Source: an uncultured Alphaproteobacteria bacterium (GTDB taxonomy: Bacteria; Pseudomonadota; Alphaproteobacteria; Sphingomonadales; Sphingomonadaceae). From it: DNA of 34,844 bases. Shown here one piece after another: positions 23,708 to 31,864 of the stretch. Location of the stretch: contig CAJAHV010000171.1 of the NCBI GenBank assembly GCA_903939555.1, forward strand, positions 1 through 34,844. The letters run 5' to 3'. The stretch's first letter is position 1, and every line of letters starts with the position of its first letter. The position numbers were made by a program, and so were the translations under genes. A model generated the notes under the pieces. The model was not told the origin of the DNA, made no database searches, and worked only from the letters and a program-made list of their open reading frames with translations.

Positions 23708-23736
23708 TCTATCCCGGTGAGCACCCTTGGAGTCAA
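23708..23736 (-). promoter_or_regulatory. Likely promoter of the rodZ-cpoB-tilS operon
   Basis: On the minus strand TTGACT (23736-23731) and GATAGA (23713-23708) are separated by 17 nt, about 90 nt upstream of the rodZ GTG. The region 23621-23882 between rodZ and typA holds no gene. Confidence 0.45.
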
Positions 23737-23882
23737 TGCACCGCGAGATGTAAGCGGCTGTTCCTGCGCCCAATGGATTGAAGCGACCTTGTTGCATCGC
23801 ATCAAAGAGGCTATGGGGCCGCGCTTGCCCGGGCTTTGATGTCCTTGCGACAACTTTGGCCATCCCACAGGATCGAAATTAA

Positions 23883-25718
23883 ATGCCTTTGCGGAATATC
23901 GCGATTATCGCGCACGTTGACCACGGCAAGACCACGCTTGTCGACCAGCTGTTCCGGCAGTCGGGGACCTTCCGCGAGAATCAGCGCGTCGCCGAACGCG
24001 CCATGGATTCGAACGATCTCGAAAAAGAACGCGGCATCACCATTCTCGCCAAGTGCACGTCGATCGAATGGACCGACAAGACCAACAACGAAACCACCCA
24101 CATCAACATCGTCGACACTCCCGGACACGCCGATTTCGGCGGCGAAGTCGAACGCATTCTGTCGATGGTCGATGGCGTCGTGCTGCTCGTCGATGCCGCC
24201 GAAGGGCCGATGCCGCAGACAAAGTTCGTTACCGGCAAGGCTTTGGCTTTGGGCCTGCGCCCGATTGTCGTCGTCAACAAGATCGACCGCCCCGATGCGC
24301 GCGCCCAGGAAGTGCTCGACGAAGTCTTCGACTTGTTCGTCACACTGGAGGCCAATGACGAGCAACTCGATTTCCCGGTGATCTTTGCCTCTGGACGCAA
24401 CGGCTATGCCGGCCGCGATTCGGAGGTGCGCTCGGGCGACCTCACACCATTGTTCGAAACGATTGTAGCGCATGTCCCGCCGCCGGCTGCCGATGTCGAT
24501 GGTGAGTTCAAAATGTTGGTGTCGCTGCTTGATCGCGACAATTTCGTCGGACGCATCCTGACCGGCCGCATCCTGTCGGGCACGCTGCGCCTCAACACCC
24601 AGATCCGCGCCCTCAACCCGGACGGCAAGGTCGTCGAGGAAGGCCGCGCGTCGAAGATCTTCGCATTTCGCGGCCTCGAACGCGTGCCTGTCGATGAAGC
24701 CAAGGCCGGCGATATCATCGCGCTCGCCGGGTTTTCGAAGGCCACCGTCGCCGACACGATTGCCGATATCAGTGTCACCGAGCCGTTGAAGGCACAGCCG
24801 ATCGATCCGCCAACGCTGAGCATGACCTTTGCGGTCAATGATTCGCCCTATGCCGGTCGCGATGGCTCCAAGGTTACCAGCCGGATGATCTCGGACCGCC
24901 TGCAGCGCGAAGCCGAAGGCAATGTCGCGGTCAAGGTCACCGAAAGCGCGTCTAAGGATGCCTTTGAAGTCGCCGGGCGCGGTGAATTGCAGCTGGGCGT
25001 GCTGATCGAAACGATGCGCCGCGAAGGGTTCGAACTGTCGATCAGCCGTCCGCGCGTCATTTACGGTGTCGATGAAAATGGCAAGCGCACCGAGCCATAT
25101 GAAACCGTCGTCATCGACGTCGACGAACAATATTCGGGCACGGTCGTCGAGAAGATGGCCGGCCGCAAGGCCGAGATGACCGATATGCGACCCAGCGGTG
25201 GCGGCAAGACCCGCCTGACCTTCTCGGCCCCGGCGCGCGGCCTTATCGGCTATCATGGCGAGTTCCTGTCGGACACCCGCGGCACCGGCATCATGAACCG
25301 ACTGTTCGAAAAATACGGCCCCTACAAGGGCAATGTCTCGGGTCGCGGCAACGGCGTCCTGATCTCGACCGAAACCGGTGAAGCGGTCGGCTATGCACTC
25401 GGCTATCTCCAGCCGCGCGGCATTCTGATGATCGAGCCCGGCGAAGCCGTCTATCAGGGCATGGTGATTGGTGAAAACGCGAGAGACGAGGATCTGGAAG
25501 TCAACCCGCTGAAATCGAAGGCGCTGACCAACTTCCGCGCCAGCGGTAAGGACGACGCCATCCAGCTTTCTCCGCCCAAGCGGCTGACGCTCGAACAGGC
25601 GATCGCCTATATCGACGAGGACGAGCTCGTCGAAGTGACGCCGAACTTCATCCGCCTGCGCAAGATCCATCTCGATCCGAACGAGCGCAAGAAGGCGAGC
25701 CGGGCCAAGCGCGACTGA
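23883..25718 (+). CDS. typA: Translational GTPase TypA/BipA
   Basis: A 611-residue GTPase of the EF-G family that binds the 70S ribosome and aids large-subunit assembly and stress adaptation. G1 is AHVDHGKTT (near residue 11), G2 lies in ERGITI, G3 is DTPGHADFGGEV and G4 is NKIDRPDAR. Domain II follows from LVSLLDRDNFVGRILTGRI. The C-terminal BipA-specific part has RRTPYETVVIDVDEQYSG-like and KGNVSGRGNGVLISTETGEAVGYAL segments, ending in a basic tail (RKKASRAKRD). Length is normal. The ATG at 23883 has AGGA 14 nt upstream of the start codon. It is divergent from rodZ and followed 101 nt later by folE. Confidence 0.97.
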   Translation: MPLRNIAIIAHVDHGKTTLVDQLFRQSGTFRENQRVAERAMDSNDLEKERGITILAKCTSIEWTDKTNNETTHINIVDTPGHADFGGEVERILSMVDGVVLLVDAAEGPMPQTKFVTGKALALGLRPIVVVNKIDRPDARAQEVLDEVFDLFVTLEANDEQLDFPVIFASGRNGYAGRDSEVRSGDLTPLFETIVAHVPPPAADVDGEFKMLVSLLDRDNFVGRILTGRILSGTLRLNTQIRALNPDGKVVEEGRASKIFAFRGLERVPVDEAKAGDIIALAGFSKATVADTIADISVTEPLKAQPIDPPTLSMTFAVNDSPYAGRDGSKVTSRMISDRLQREAEGNVAVKVTESASKDAFEVAGRGELQLGVLIETMRREGFELSISRPRVIYGVDENGKRTEPYETVVIDVDEQYSGTVVEKMAGRKAEMTDMRPSGGGKTRLTFSAPARGLIGYHGEFLSDTRGTGIMNRLFEKYGPYKGNVSGRGNGVLISTETGEAVGYALGYLQPRGILMIEPGEAVYQGMVIGENARDEDLEVNPLKSKALTNFRASGKDDAIQLSPPKRLTLEQAIAYIDEDELVEVTPNFIRLRKIHLDPNERKKASRAKRD

Positions 25719-25819
25719 CCCGGCGGGCACAGTGGTAGGGGCCTGCGACACTTGCGAGGTTGCGCAATCGGCGCCGGGCCACCAACTGCTGGCCCTATTC
25801 GAATTGGGGAGACGCCAGC

Positions 25820-26443
25820 ATGAGCGGCATTGACGACGATGATTATGGTGGCGGCCACCCGGCGTTGCGTATCGAGCCAATTCCGGCCGCCGAGGCCGAG
25901 GCGGCAGTGCGTACCCTCATCCGCTGGGCGGGAGACGATCCCGATCGGGAAGGCCTGCTCGACACGCCGGGGCGGGTGACGCGGGCCTATCGCGAATATT
26001 TCCGCGGTTATCAGCAAGACCCGGGCGTGCATTTGGCGACGACCTTCGGCGAAGTCGGCGGCTATGACGAGATCGTCATCCTGCGCGATATCCCGTTCCA
26101 GTCGCATTGCGAACATCACATGGCGCCGATCATCGGCAAGGCGCACATCGCCTATCTGCCTCGAAAGCGTGTTGTCGGCATCTCCAAGCTGGCGCGCGTG
26201 CTGCACGGCTTTGCCAAGCGCATGCAGGTGCAGGAAAGGCTGACCGCCGAAGTCGCCGATTGCATCCAGAAGCATCTCGATCCGGTCGGCGTCGCCGTCG
26301 TCATCGAAGCAAGCCATGCCTGCATGAGCGCGCGCGGCGTGATGACCCAAGGCGTGACGATGACCACCAGCCGCATGATGGGCGTGTTCCGCGAGGACGA
26401 CCGCAGCCGCAAGGAAGTGCTGGCGCTGATGGGGCGCGGCTGA
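25820..26443 (+). CDS. folE: GTP cyclohydrolase I
   Basis: A 207-residue enzyme that converts GTP to dihydroneopterin triphosphate, the first step to tetrahydrofolate. LIRWAGDDPDREGLLDTPGRVTRAYREYF is the N-terminal signature. Zinc ligands lie in SHCEHHMAPI and CMSARGV. GISKLARVLHGFAKRMQVQERLTAEVAD is the active-site helix and QGVTMTTSRMMGVFRED the closing segment. ATG 25820 has GGGGAGA 8 nt upstream and is preferred over the longer frame from 25760. A small GC hairpin (GGGCCA/TGGCCC, within 25777-25796) lies in the gap from typA and may mark its 3' end. Confidence 0.96.
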   Translation: MSGIDDDDYGGGHPALRIEPIPAAEAEAAVRTLIRWAGDDPDREGLLDTPGRVTRAYREYFRGYQQDPGVHLATTFGEVGGYDEIVILRDIPFQSHCEHHMAPIIGKAHIAYLPRKRVVGISKLARVLHGFAKRMQVQERLTAEVADCIQKHLDPVGVAVVIEASHACMSARGVMTQGVTMTTSRMMGVFREDDRSRKEVLALMGRG

Positions 26444-26464
26444 GGGCTGGCGCGTAAACCCGGC

Positions 26465-26493
26465 TTAACAAGACCGCTGCGGTAGCCTATAGA
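26465..26493 (+). promoter_or_regulatory. Promoter of the PuuD-like membrane protein gene
   Basis: TTAACA (26465-26470) and TATAGA (26488-26493) are separated by exactly 17 nt, each one base from consensus, about 30 nt before the ATG at 26524. Confidence 0.55.
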
Positions 26494-26523
26494 CGAACGG
26501 ACAGGTTCAAAAGGGCACGCGAC

Positions 26524-27111
26524 ATGGTCAATATTCTGGGCAATCTCAACCGGGCACTGCTGCTCGGCGGCACACTGCTGGTGCTGGTCATCGCCATCCT
26601 CAATGGCGGCGACATTATGACCAATGGCAACTGGCTCAACGCCTTTCTGCGTTTCGTCCATGCCGTGGTCGGCGTCCTCTGGATCGGCCTGCTCTATTAT
26701 TTCAACTTCGTGCAGATTCCCACCATGCCCAAGGTGCCCGCCGAACTGAAACCAGCGGTCGGCAAGTATATCGCTCCCGAAGCGCTGTTCTGGTTCCGCT
26801 GGTCGGCGCTGGCGACGCTGGTGATCGGCATCGCCATCGCAGGCGCGCCGCCAAACCTCTATCTGGTTCAGGCGCTGACCTTCCAGGAAGGTTTCCGCAA
26901 CATCGGCCTCGGCATGTGGCTCGGCATCATCATGGCCGCCAACGTCTGGATGTTCATCTGGCCGGCGCAGAAGATCGCCTTGGGCATCGTCGATGGCACG
27001 CCGGATGAAAAGGCCGCCGCCGCCAAGAAGGCGATGTTGTTCAGCCGCACCAATTTCGTGCTCAGCTTTCCGATGCTCTATTGCATGGTGACGCGCGGCG
27101 TTCTGGGCTAA
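26524..27111 (+). CDS. PuuD-like (urate hydroxylase N-terminal domain) membrane protein
   Basis: A 195-residue integral membrane protein matching the membrane part of urate hydroxylase PuuD. RFVHAVVGVLWIGLLYYFNFVQIPTMPKV, EALFWFRWSALATLVIGIAI, IGLGMWLGIIMAANVWMFIWPAQK and SRTNFVLSFPMLYCMVTRG are its landmarks, spread over about five helices with conserved His and Trp residues. Full PuuD proteins add a C-terminal cytochrome c domain with a CxxCH motif, which is absent here, so urate oxidation is not implied. Such short forms are widespread in alphaproteobacteria with no assigned role. AAGGG precedes the ATG. No other purine catabolism gene is nearby. Confidence 0.83.
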   Translation: MVNILGNLNRALLLGGTLLVLVIAILNGGDIMTNGNWLNAFLRFVHAVVGVLWIGLLYYFNFVQIPTMPKVPAELKPAVGKYIAPEALFWFRWSALATLVIGIAIAGAPPNLYLVQALTFQEGFRNIGLGMWLGIIMAANVWMFIWPAQKIALGIVDGTPDEKAAAAKKAMLFSRTNFVLSFPMLYCMVTRGVLG

Positions 27112-27183
27112 ACTGCTCGGGCAGACGTTTTCCGGGGGGCACGTCGCGCTGGCGTGCTGTGCCTCTACCCGGAGTTTTGCCCG

Positions 27184-28056
27184 ATGACCCAGAGTTTCGT
27201 CGCCGTCGACTGGGGATCTACCAACCGTCGTATTTTCCACATCGCCGCTGATGGCCGCGTTATCAGCCGCAGCAACGACGATCGCGGCCTGCGCGCCATC
27301 ACCGACTTTCCGGCCGAAATCGACCGGTTGCGAAGCAATGCCGGGGCGCTGCCGCTATTGCTGGCCGGCACGATCGGGTCGAACCGCGGTTGGGTGGAAG
27401 TGCCTTATGTGCCAGCCCCGGCGCGGCTGGCCGACGTCGCTGTCGGCGTGTTGCAGGTAGCTGACGGCGTCGCCATCGTCCCCGGCGTGTCGTTTGCCGA
27501 TCCGCTACGGCCCGATGTGATGCGCGGTGAAGAGGTGCAGGTTCTGGGCGCGCTGGCGCTGGGCTTGATCGACGACGGGCTTGTCTGTCTGCCGGGCACC
27601 CACAGCAAATGGGTAGCGGTCAACGACGGCGCCATCGCTTCGTTTCGCACTGTCATGACCGGCGACATCTTTGCCGCGTTGCAAAGCGCCTCCGTCCTCG
27701 CTGATCTTCTTGTCGATGTCCCGGCCTGCGACGGCGTGTTCGCGCTCGGTGTCGACCATGGGCTCGAGACCAATGATCTGACCGCTGAATTGTTCACTAC
27801 CCGCGCTCGCGTGCTGACGGCGGGGATGACCCGCGCTGACGCCGCCAGCCGCATATCGGGGCTGTTGATCGGCGCCGATGTTCGGATCGGACTCGGCCAT
27901 CGTCGCGCCGATGTCGTACCGTTGATCGGCACATCCGGCTTGTGCGAACGCTTTGCGCTGGCGCTGCAGCGCGCCGGGCGCGAAGCGATGATCATCGATG
28001 GCGACACCGTTTTCGTCGCCGGCGCCAGCGCCATCATGAAGGAGCTTGCCACATGA
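27184..28056 (+). CDS. dgoK: 2-dehydro-3-deoxygalactonokinase
   Basis: A 290-residue sugar kinase that phosphorylates 2-dehydro-3-deoxygalactonate in the De Ley-Doudoroff galactose pathway. FVAVDWGSTNRRIF is the nucleotide-binding start. GTIGSNRGWVEVPYVPAP, GEEVQVLGA and LVCLPGTHSKWVAV are family signatures. The C-terminal part has LIGTSGLCERFALAL. The ATG at 27184 is preceded by CGGAG, and an upstream in-frame codon near 27154 is less likely. The gene overlaps dgoA by ATGA. The pathway's dehydrogenase and dehydratase genes are not in the window. Confidence 0.92.
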   Translation: MTQSFVAVDWGSTNRRIFHIAADGRVISRSNDDRGLRAITDFPAEIDRLRSNAGALPLLLAGTIGSNRGWVEVPYVPAPARLADVAVGVLQVADGVAIVPGVSFADPLRPDVMRGEEVQVLGALALGLIDDGLVCLPGTHSKWVAVNDGAIASFRTVMTGDIFAALQSASVLADLLVDVPACDGVFALGVDHGLETNDLTAELFTTRARVLTAGMTRADAASRISGLLIGADVRIGLGHRRADVVPLIGTSGLCERFALALQRAGREAMIIDGDTVFVAGASAIMKELAT

Positions 28057-28694
28057 CCAGCGCCTCCGGCGATCTTGTCCGTCACCTCGCCGCCTGCCCG
28101 CTGGTCGCGGTGCTGCGCGGCATCACACCCGGCGAAGTCACTGCGGTTGGCGCCGCGCTGCTCGGTGCCGGCATCCGCGTCATCGAGGTGCCGCTGAACT
28201 CTCCCGAGCCATTCGAATCGATCGCCCGCCTTTGCGATCTTACCGGCGACGATGCGCTGGTCGGCGCCGGCACTGTCCTCGATGTGCCCGGTGTCGAGCG
28301 TGTCGCGGCGGCCGGTGGCCGGCTGGTGGTATCGCCGTCGACCGACCCTGAAGTCATCGCCGCGACCGTGGCGCTCGGTATGGCGTCACTGCCGGGCTTC
28401 TTCACGCCGAGTGAAGCCTTTGCCGCGCTGCGGGCCGGTGCGCATGGCCTCAAGTTTTTTCCTGCCGAAGCTGGTTCTCCTCCCGTTCTGCGGGCGTTGA
28501 AGGCAGTGCTGCCACGGGGTGTACCTGTACTCGCGGTGGGCGGCATGACGCCGGACGGTATCGCCGCCTGGGCTGCTGCCGGCGCTGATGGCTTTGGCTT
28601 GGGGGCCTCGCTTTACAAGCCGGGGATGAACGCCGAGGCAGTGGGTGCCATGGCGGCACGCTTCGTGGCGGCGGTCAGACCTTCAAAGGGTTGA
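28053..28694 (+). CDS. dgoA: 2-dehydro-3-deoxy-6-phosphogalactonate aldolase
   Basis: A 213-residue class I aldolase of the KDPG/KDPGal family that splits 2-dehydro-3-deoxy-6-phosphogalactonate into pyruvate and glyceraldehyde 3-phosphate. LVAVLRGITPGE starts the barrel. The catalytic glutamate lies in VIEVPLNSPEPF, the Schiff-base lysine in HGLKFFPAEA, and the phosphate-binding region in VLAVGGMTPDGIAAW. GLGASLYKPG near the end is typical of DgoA rather than Eda. The start overlaps the dgoK stop. The 3' end overlaps the convergent small gene at 28675 by 20 nt. Confidence 0.93.
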   Translation: MTSASGDLVRHLAACPLVAVLRGITPGEVTAVGAALLGAGIRVIEVPLNSPEPFESIARLCDLTGDDALVGAGTVLDVPGVERVAAAGGRLVVSPSTDPEVIAATVALGMASLPGFFTPSEAFAALRAGAHGLKFFPAEAGSPPVLRALKAVLPRGVPVLAVGGMTPDGIAAWAAAGADGFGLGASLYKPGMNAEAVGAMAARFVAAVRPSKG

Positions 28695-29052
28695 CCATGA
28701 CCCCGGTTTGCGGAGCACAATCGGGCAGTTCGGCATAGCTGGCGCGGCGGCCATCGCGGCTGATCCAGACCCGCAACGACGCGGCTTGCGGGCACAGGCG
28801 ATAGCGCCAGCGGAACTCCCAGCCATCGGCCCATATCCGGTCCTCGCGCGCCGCGAAGTCACGCAGCGGATCGCCGCTGCGACGGTGATATTGCACCAGC
28901 AACTGGTCGGCGATGCTTGCCGCGGCCTTGGCGTCGATATCCGGGTGGTAAAGGCTGATGCTGATCAGCGCCGCCAGCGCCAGCGCGATGCCAATCAGGA
29001 GCTTGCGGGTGCGGGTCATGCCCGGTTGGACGAAGGTTTCCACGCCGGTCAT
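28675..29052 (-). CDS. Small membrane-anchored protein of unknown function
   Basis: A 125-residue product with one hydrophobic segment (LLIGIALALAALISISLY, about residues 18-35), placing a C-terminal domain of some 85 residues in the periplasm. That domain has two cysteines (in YRLCPQAA and LPDCAPQ), a WEFRWRYR stretch and many charged residues. I do not recognise the family. The first ATG overlaps the stop of the aldehyde dehydrogenase pseudogene (ATGA). A second start at 29019, right before the basic flank of the membrane segment, is equally plausible. Translation is thus coupled to a gene that can no longer make an active enzyme. Confidence 0.65.
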   Translation of the reverse strand: MTGVETFVQPGMTRTRKLLIGIALALAALISISLYHPDIDAKAAASIADQLLVQYHRRSGDPLRDFAAREDRIWADGWEFRWRYRLCPQAASLRVWISRDGRRASYAELPDCAPQTGVMVNPLKV

Positions 29053-29963
29053 CCGCGCTCGGCATAAGCGGCAAGCGGCAAGGGCGCACCTGTCTGGCGC
29101 AACAATGCCTGGCGGCGGAAGAACCTCTGCCGCCCCGATGCTCCCATTCGCGACGGTCCCAGCCCAGACAGGCCGAACGCGCCGGTGTTGGCCGCTGCCA
29201 CAGGGTTGGCGCTGGCCAGCACCAACATCGGGTCCTTGCCGCCCAATTCAGGGTTGACCGGAATGAAAGCGCGCGCCGCTGATTCGCCAACCTTGCGGCC
29301 GGTGGCAACCGAGCCGGCAAAGGCGATGAAGTCGACAATGTCGACCAGCGCCGCGCCAGTGTCGCCATCGCTTTCGATGACGGCGAAAACACTTGCCAGC
29401 GCCGGCACGCTGGCGATGGCCTGCATCAGCGAGCGAATGAAACGCGGCGTGATTTCCGATGGATTGACGATGACGGCGCAGCCCGCCTCCAACGCCGGGA
29501 TGGCATCGATCAGCATCAGCTTCAGCGTCAGCGGACAATTCCATGGGCTGATGACACCGACCAGCGGATAAGGATGCAGCCGTGTCGAGGACGTGATCGA
29601 CGCGACGGCGGTCGGCATGCGCTGCGATTCGACGCCGTTGACCAGCCCGGACGCGTCGCGGCTCCAGCACGCTAGCATGGCTTTGATCCCGTCCAGTTCG
29701 ACGCGTGCAATCGTGCGGCGGCCGGTATCCTGGCTGAGTGTCGCCATGATCGCATCGGCATGGTCATTCAATGCCGCAATAAAGGCCCCCAGCGCCTCGA
29801 GCCGCGCCGCCAACGACAATCCTGCCCAATCAGGTTGCGCCGCCCTCAGTCGGGTTGCCAGCGCCGCCACGGCGGTCGAATCGAGCGGTTCGATGCGATA
29901 ATCGTCAATACCGGTACGCGGATTGGCGACAGCAAGCGAGCGGGAGAGCGGAGCGGACGCCAT
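29049..29963 (-). pseudogene. Aldehyde dehydrogenase with an in-frame internal deletion of the catalytic region
   Basis: A 304-codon frame versus about 480 for the family. Residues 1 to about 245 are a normal NAD(P)-dependent aldehyde dehydrogenase start: LVGVISPWNCPLTLKLMLIDAIPALEAGCAVIVNPSE, FAGSVATGRKVGESAARAFIP and ELGGKDPMLVLASANPVAAAN. The sequence then jumps directly to a C-terminal element, FGLSGLGPSRMGASGRQRFFRRQALL. The missing stretch of about 175 residues carries the nucleophilic cysteine (G-Q-x-C motif) and the oligomerisation strand. The junction lies near 29180-29195. The frame stays open and the stop is coupled to the next gene. The product could still bind cofactor but should be inactive. 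The closest type appears to be the coniferyl-aldehyde dehydrogenase-like group, by similarity of the C-terminal motif. Confidence 0.8.
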
Positions 29964-30074
29964 AACGGTGACACTCTAGCTGCCCGGATGCTCTCGTGCG
30001 AGAGGGCAATGGGCGCCGAGACGCAGCAAAGTGCGCCGCTGGGCGCTGTGGCGGCCGCGTCGTGCAGCGCTGCG

Positions 30075-30103
30075 TTGACAGGCGGGCCACCTTGCCCTAT
30101 CGC
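30075..30103 (+). promoter_or_regulatory. Promoter of rplU-rpmA
   Basis: TTGACA (30075-30080), an exact -35 consensus, is followed after 17 nt by TATCGC (30098-30103). The leader to the rplU ATG would be about 60 nt. The rest of 29964-30171 shows no gene. Confidence 0.6.
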
Positions 30104-30171
30104 CCCGCCTTCGCACCGGCTGGTCTTCCGAGTCCCGCTGTTCACGAGATTTGCATTCAAGGTTTCTAACG

Positions 30172-30459
30172 ATGTTCGCAGTTGTGCGCACCGGCGGCAA
30201 ACAATATCGGGTCGCCACCGATGACACGATCCTGGTCGAAAAGATCGAGGGTGAAGCCGGCGCGAGCGTAACGCTCGAAACGCTGATGTCCGGCGATGCC
30301 GGCACAATCACCCAGGGTGGCAGCGTTACCGCTACGATCGTCGCACAGACGAAGGCCGACAAGGTCATCATTTTCAAGAAGCGTCGTCGTCACAACTATC
30401 GTCGCAAGAACGGTCATCGCCAGCAGTTGACCGTGCTCAAGATCACCTCAGTAGGCTAA
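30172..30459 (+). CDS. rplU: 50S ribosomal protein L21
   Basis: A 95-residue ribosomal protein that binds 23S rRNA. FAVVRTGGKQYRVATDDTILVEKIEGEAG is the diagnostic N-terminus, and KVIIFKKRRRHNYRRKNGHRQQLTVLKI is the basic C-terminal signature. Slightly shorter than the E. coli protein. ATG 30172 has AAGG 9 nt upstream. The rpmA gene follows after 6 nt, the standard operon order. Confidence 0.98.
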   Translation: MFAVVRTGGKQYRVATDDTILVEKIEGEAGASVTLETLMSGDAGTITQGGSVTATIVAQTKADKVIIFKKRRRHNYRRKNGHRQQLTVLKITSVG

Positions 30460-30465
30460 GGTACC

Positions 30466-30741
30466 ATGGCACATAAGAAAGCAGGCGGTTCATCGCGCAA
30501 CGGTCGTGATTCGGCCGGTCGTCGCCTTGGCGTGAAGCGTTTTGGCGGGCAGGAACTGCTTGCCGGCACCATCATCATTCGCCAGCGTGGCACCCGGGTT
30601 CACCCCGGCCGCAACGTCGGCCTCGGCAAGGATCACACCCTGTTCGCCACTGCGCATGGTGTGGTCGTGTTTCATGAAGGCAAGCTGGGTCGCAAGTACG
30701 TCAGCGTCGACCCACGCCCGGAAGCCATTGCGGCTGAATAA
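30466..30741 (+). CDS. rpmA: 50S ribosomal protein L27
   Basis: A 91-residue protein at the peptidyl transferase centre. The sequence AHKKAGGSSRNGRDSAGRRLGVKRFGGQ at the very start is unmistakable, and no cleavable N-terminal extension is present. IIRQRGTRVHPGRNVGLGKDHTLFA and the VVFHEGKLGRKYVSV tail complete the family pattern. The transcript probably ends at the strong terminator at 30775-30806. Confidence 0.98.
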   Translation: MAHKKAGGSSRNGRDSAGRRLGVKRFGGQELLAGTIIIRQRGTRVHPGRNVGLGKDHTLFATAHGVVVFHEGKLGRKYVSVDPRPEAIAAE

Positions 30742-30774
30742 GCCCGTCCGGACTTCGCCTTTTGCGTTTCGATT

Positions 30775-30806
30775 GGGGGAGCCGGGCGACTGGCTCCCCC
30801 TTTTCG
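30775..30806 (+). terminator. Intrinsic terminator after rpmA
   Basis: GGGGGAGCC (30775-30783) and GGCTCCCCC (30792-30800) form a perfect 9-bp stem with an 8-nt loop, followed by TTTTCG. It separates rplU-rpmA from obgE, which starts 18 nt further on, so obgE must rely on readthrough or a promoter inside this element. Confidence 0.88.
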
Positions 30807-30823
30807 TTTGAATCGATTCCAGC

Positions 30824-31864
30824 ATGCAGTTTCTAGACCAGGCCAAGATTTTCGTGTCCTCGGGCGTCGGTGGTGATGGTGCCGTGTCGTTCCGGCGCGA
30901 AAAATATGTCGAATATGGCGGCCCTGATGGCGGAGACGGCGGCAAGGGCGGCGATATCATCTTCGAATGCATCGACGGCCTGAACACGCTGATCGACTTC
31001 CGCTACACCCAGCATTTCCGTGCCAAGCGCGGCGGCCATGGCATGGGCCGCGACCGCACCGGCCCTGGTGCCGATAATCTGGTTATCCGCGTCCCCATTG
31101 GTACCCAGGTGCTGGCGGACGACGATGAACGCACCTTGCTGTGCGACCTTACCCGCCCCGGACAGCGGGTGGTGCTGTTGCGCGGCGGCGACGGCGGCAA
31201 GGGCAATGCCTATTACAAGAGCAGCACCAACCGCGCACCGCGCCAGTTCCAGCCGGGCTGGCCGGGTGGCGAACTATGGTTGTGGCTGCGGCTCAAGCTG
31301 ATCGCCGATGCGGGGCTGCTCGGCGCCCCCAATGCTGGCAAATCGACCTTCATCAACGCCGTGTCGAATGCCGGTGCCAAGGTCGGCGCCTATCCTTTTA
31401 CCACCTTGAAGCCGCAGTTGGGCGTGGTCGCCCACAAGGGCAAGGAACTGGTGATGGCCGATATCCCGGGCCTGATCGCCGGTGCCGCCGAAGGTGTTGG
31501 CATCGGTGATCGCTTCCTTGGCCATATCGAGCGCTGCCGTGTGCTGCTGCACCTGGTCGATGCCAGCGCCCCGGCACCGGTCAAGGCGTGGCGCACGGTG
31601 CGCGACGAAGTCGATGCCTATGGCGGCGGGTTGGTCGACAAGCCCGAGATTCTGGCGCTTTCCAAGGCCGATCTGGTCAGCGCCTCGGCGCTGGCGGCCA
31701 AGAAGCGCGCGCTCGAACAGGCGAGCGGTCAGAAGGTTTTCGTGTTTTCAGCGGCAACACGACAGGGTCTCGATGATGTGCTTGATGCCCTGATCGAGCT
31801 TGCCGGGCGCGACGCGGTGGCAGCAACGGCAGCGGCAGACCCCCAGGCATGGAACCCGCTGTAA
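30824..31864 (+). CDS. obgE: GTPase ObgE/CgtA
   Basis: A 346-residue ribosome-assembly and stress GTPase. The glycine-rich Obg domain spans about residues 1-157 (KIFVSSGVGGDGAVSFRREKYVEYGGPDGGDGGKGGD, RGGHGMGRDRTGPGADN, GGDGGKGNAYYKSSTNRAPRQ). The G domain has GAPNAGKST for G1, DIPGLIAGAAEG for G3 and SKADL for G4. The C-terminal OCT domain of longer homologues is absent, as in many alphaproteobacteria. In the segment G-G-E-L-W-L-W-L-R-L-K-L, Trp residues replace residues that are more often charged. The last 16 nt overlap the proB start. Confidence 0.97.
   Translation: MQFLDQAKIFVSSGVGGDGAVSFRREKYVEYGGPDGGDGGKGGDIIFECIDGLNTLIDFRYTQHFRAKRGGHGMGRDRTGPGADNLVIRVPIGTQVLADDDERTLLCDLTRPGQRVVLLRGGDGGKGNAYYKSSTNRAPRQFQPGWPGGELWLWLRLKLIADAGLLGAPNAGKSTFINAVSNAGAKVGAYPFTTLKPQLGVVAHKGKELVMADIPGLIAGAAEGVGIGDRFLGHIERCRVLLHLVDASAPAPVKAWRTVRDEVDAYGGGLVDKPEILALSKADLVSASALAAKKRALEQASGQKVFVFSAATRQGLDDVLDALIELAGRDAVAATAAADPQAWNPL

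Noticed and set aside
23792..23805. TTGCATCGCATCAA upstream of typA, similar to an FNR/FixK box
   Set aside because: One half-site deviates at two positions; not counted with the two perfect boxes.
25760..25767. TTGCGCAA, also present at 15787-15794, as a shared operator
   Set aside because: An 8-bp palindrome of this GC content is expected by chance, and the two downstream genes have no evident link.
23811..25880. A 689-codon frame on the minus strand opposite typA and part of folE
   Set aside because: typA and folE are unmistakable on the plus strand; this frame spans both and shows no domain.
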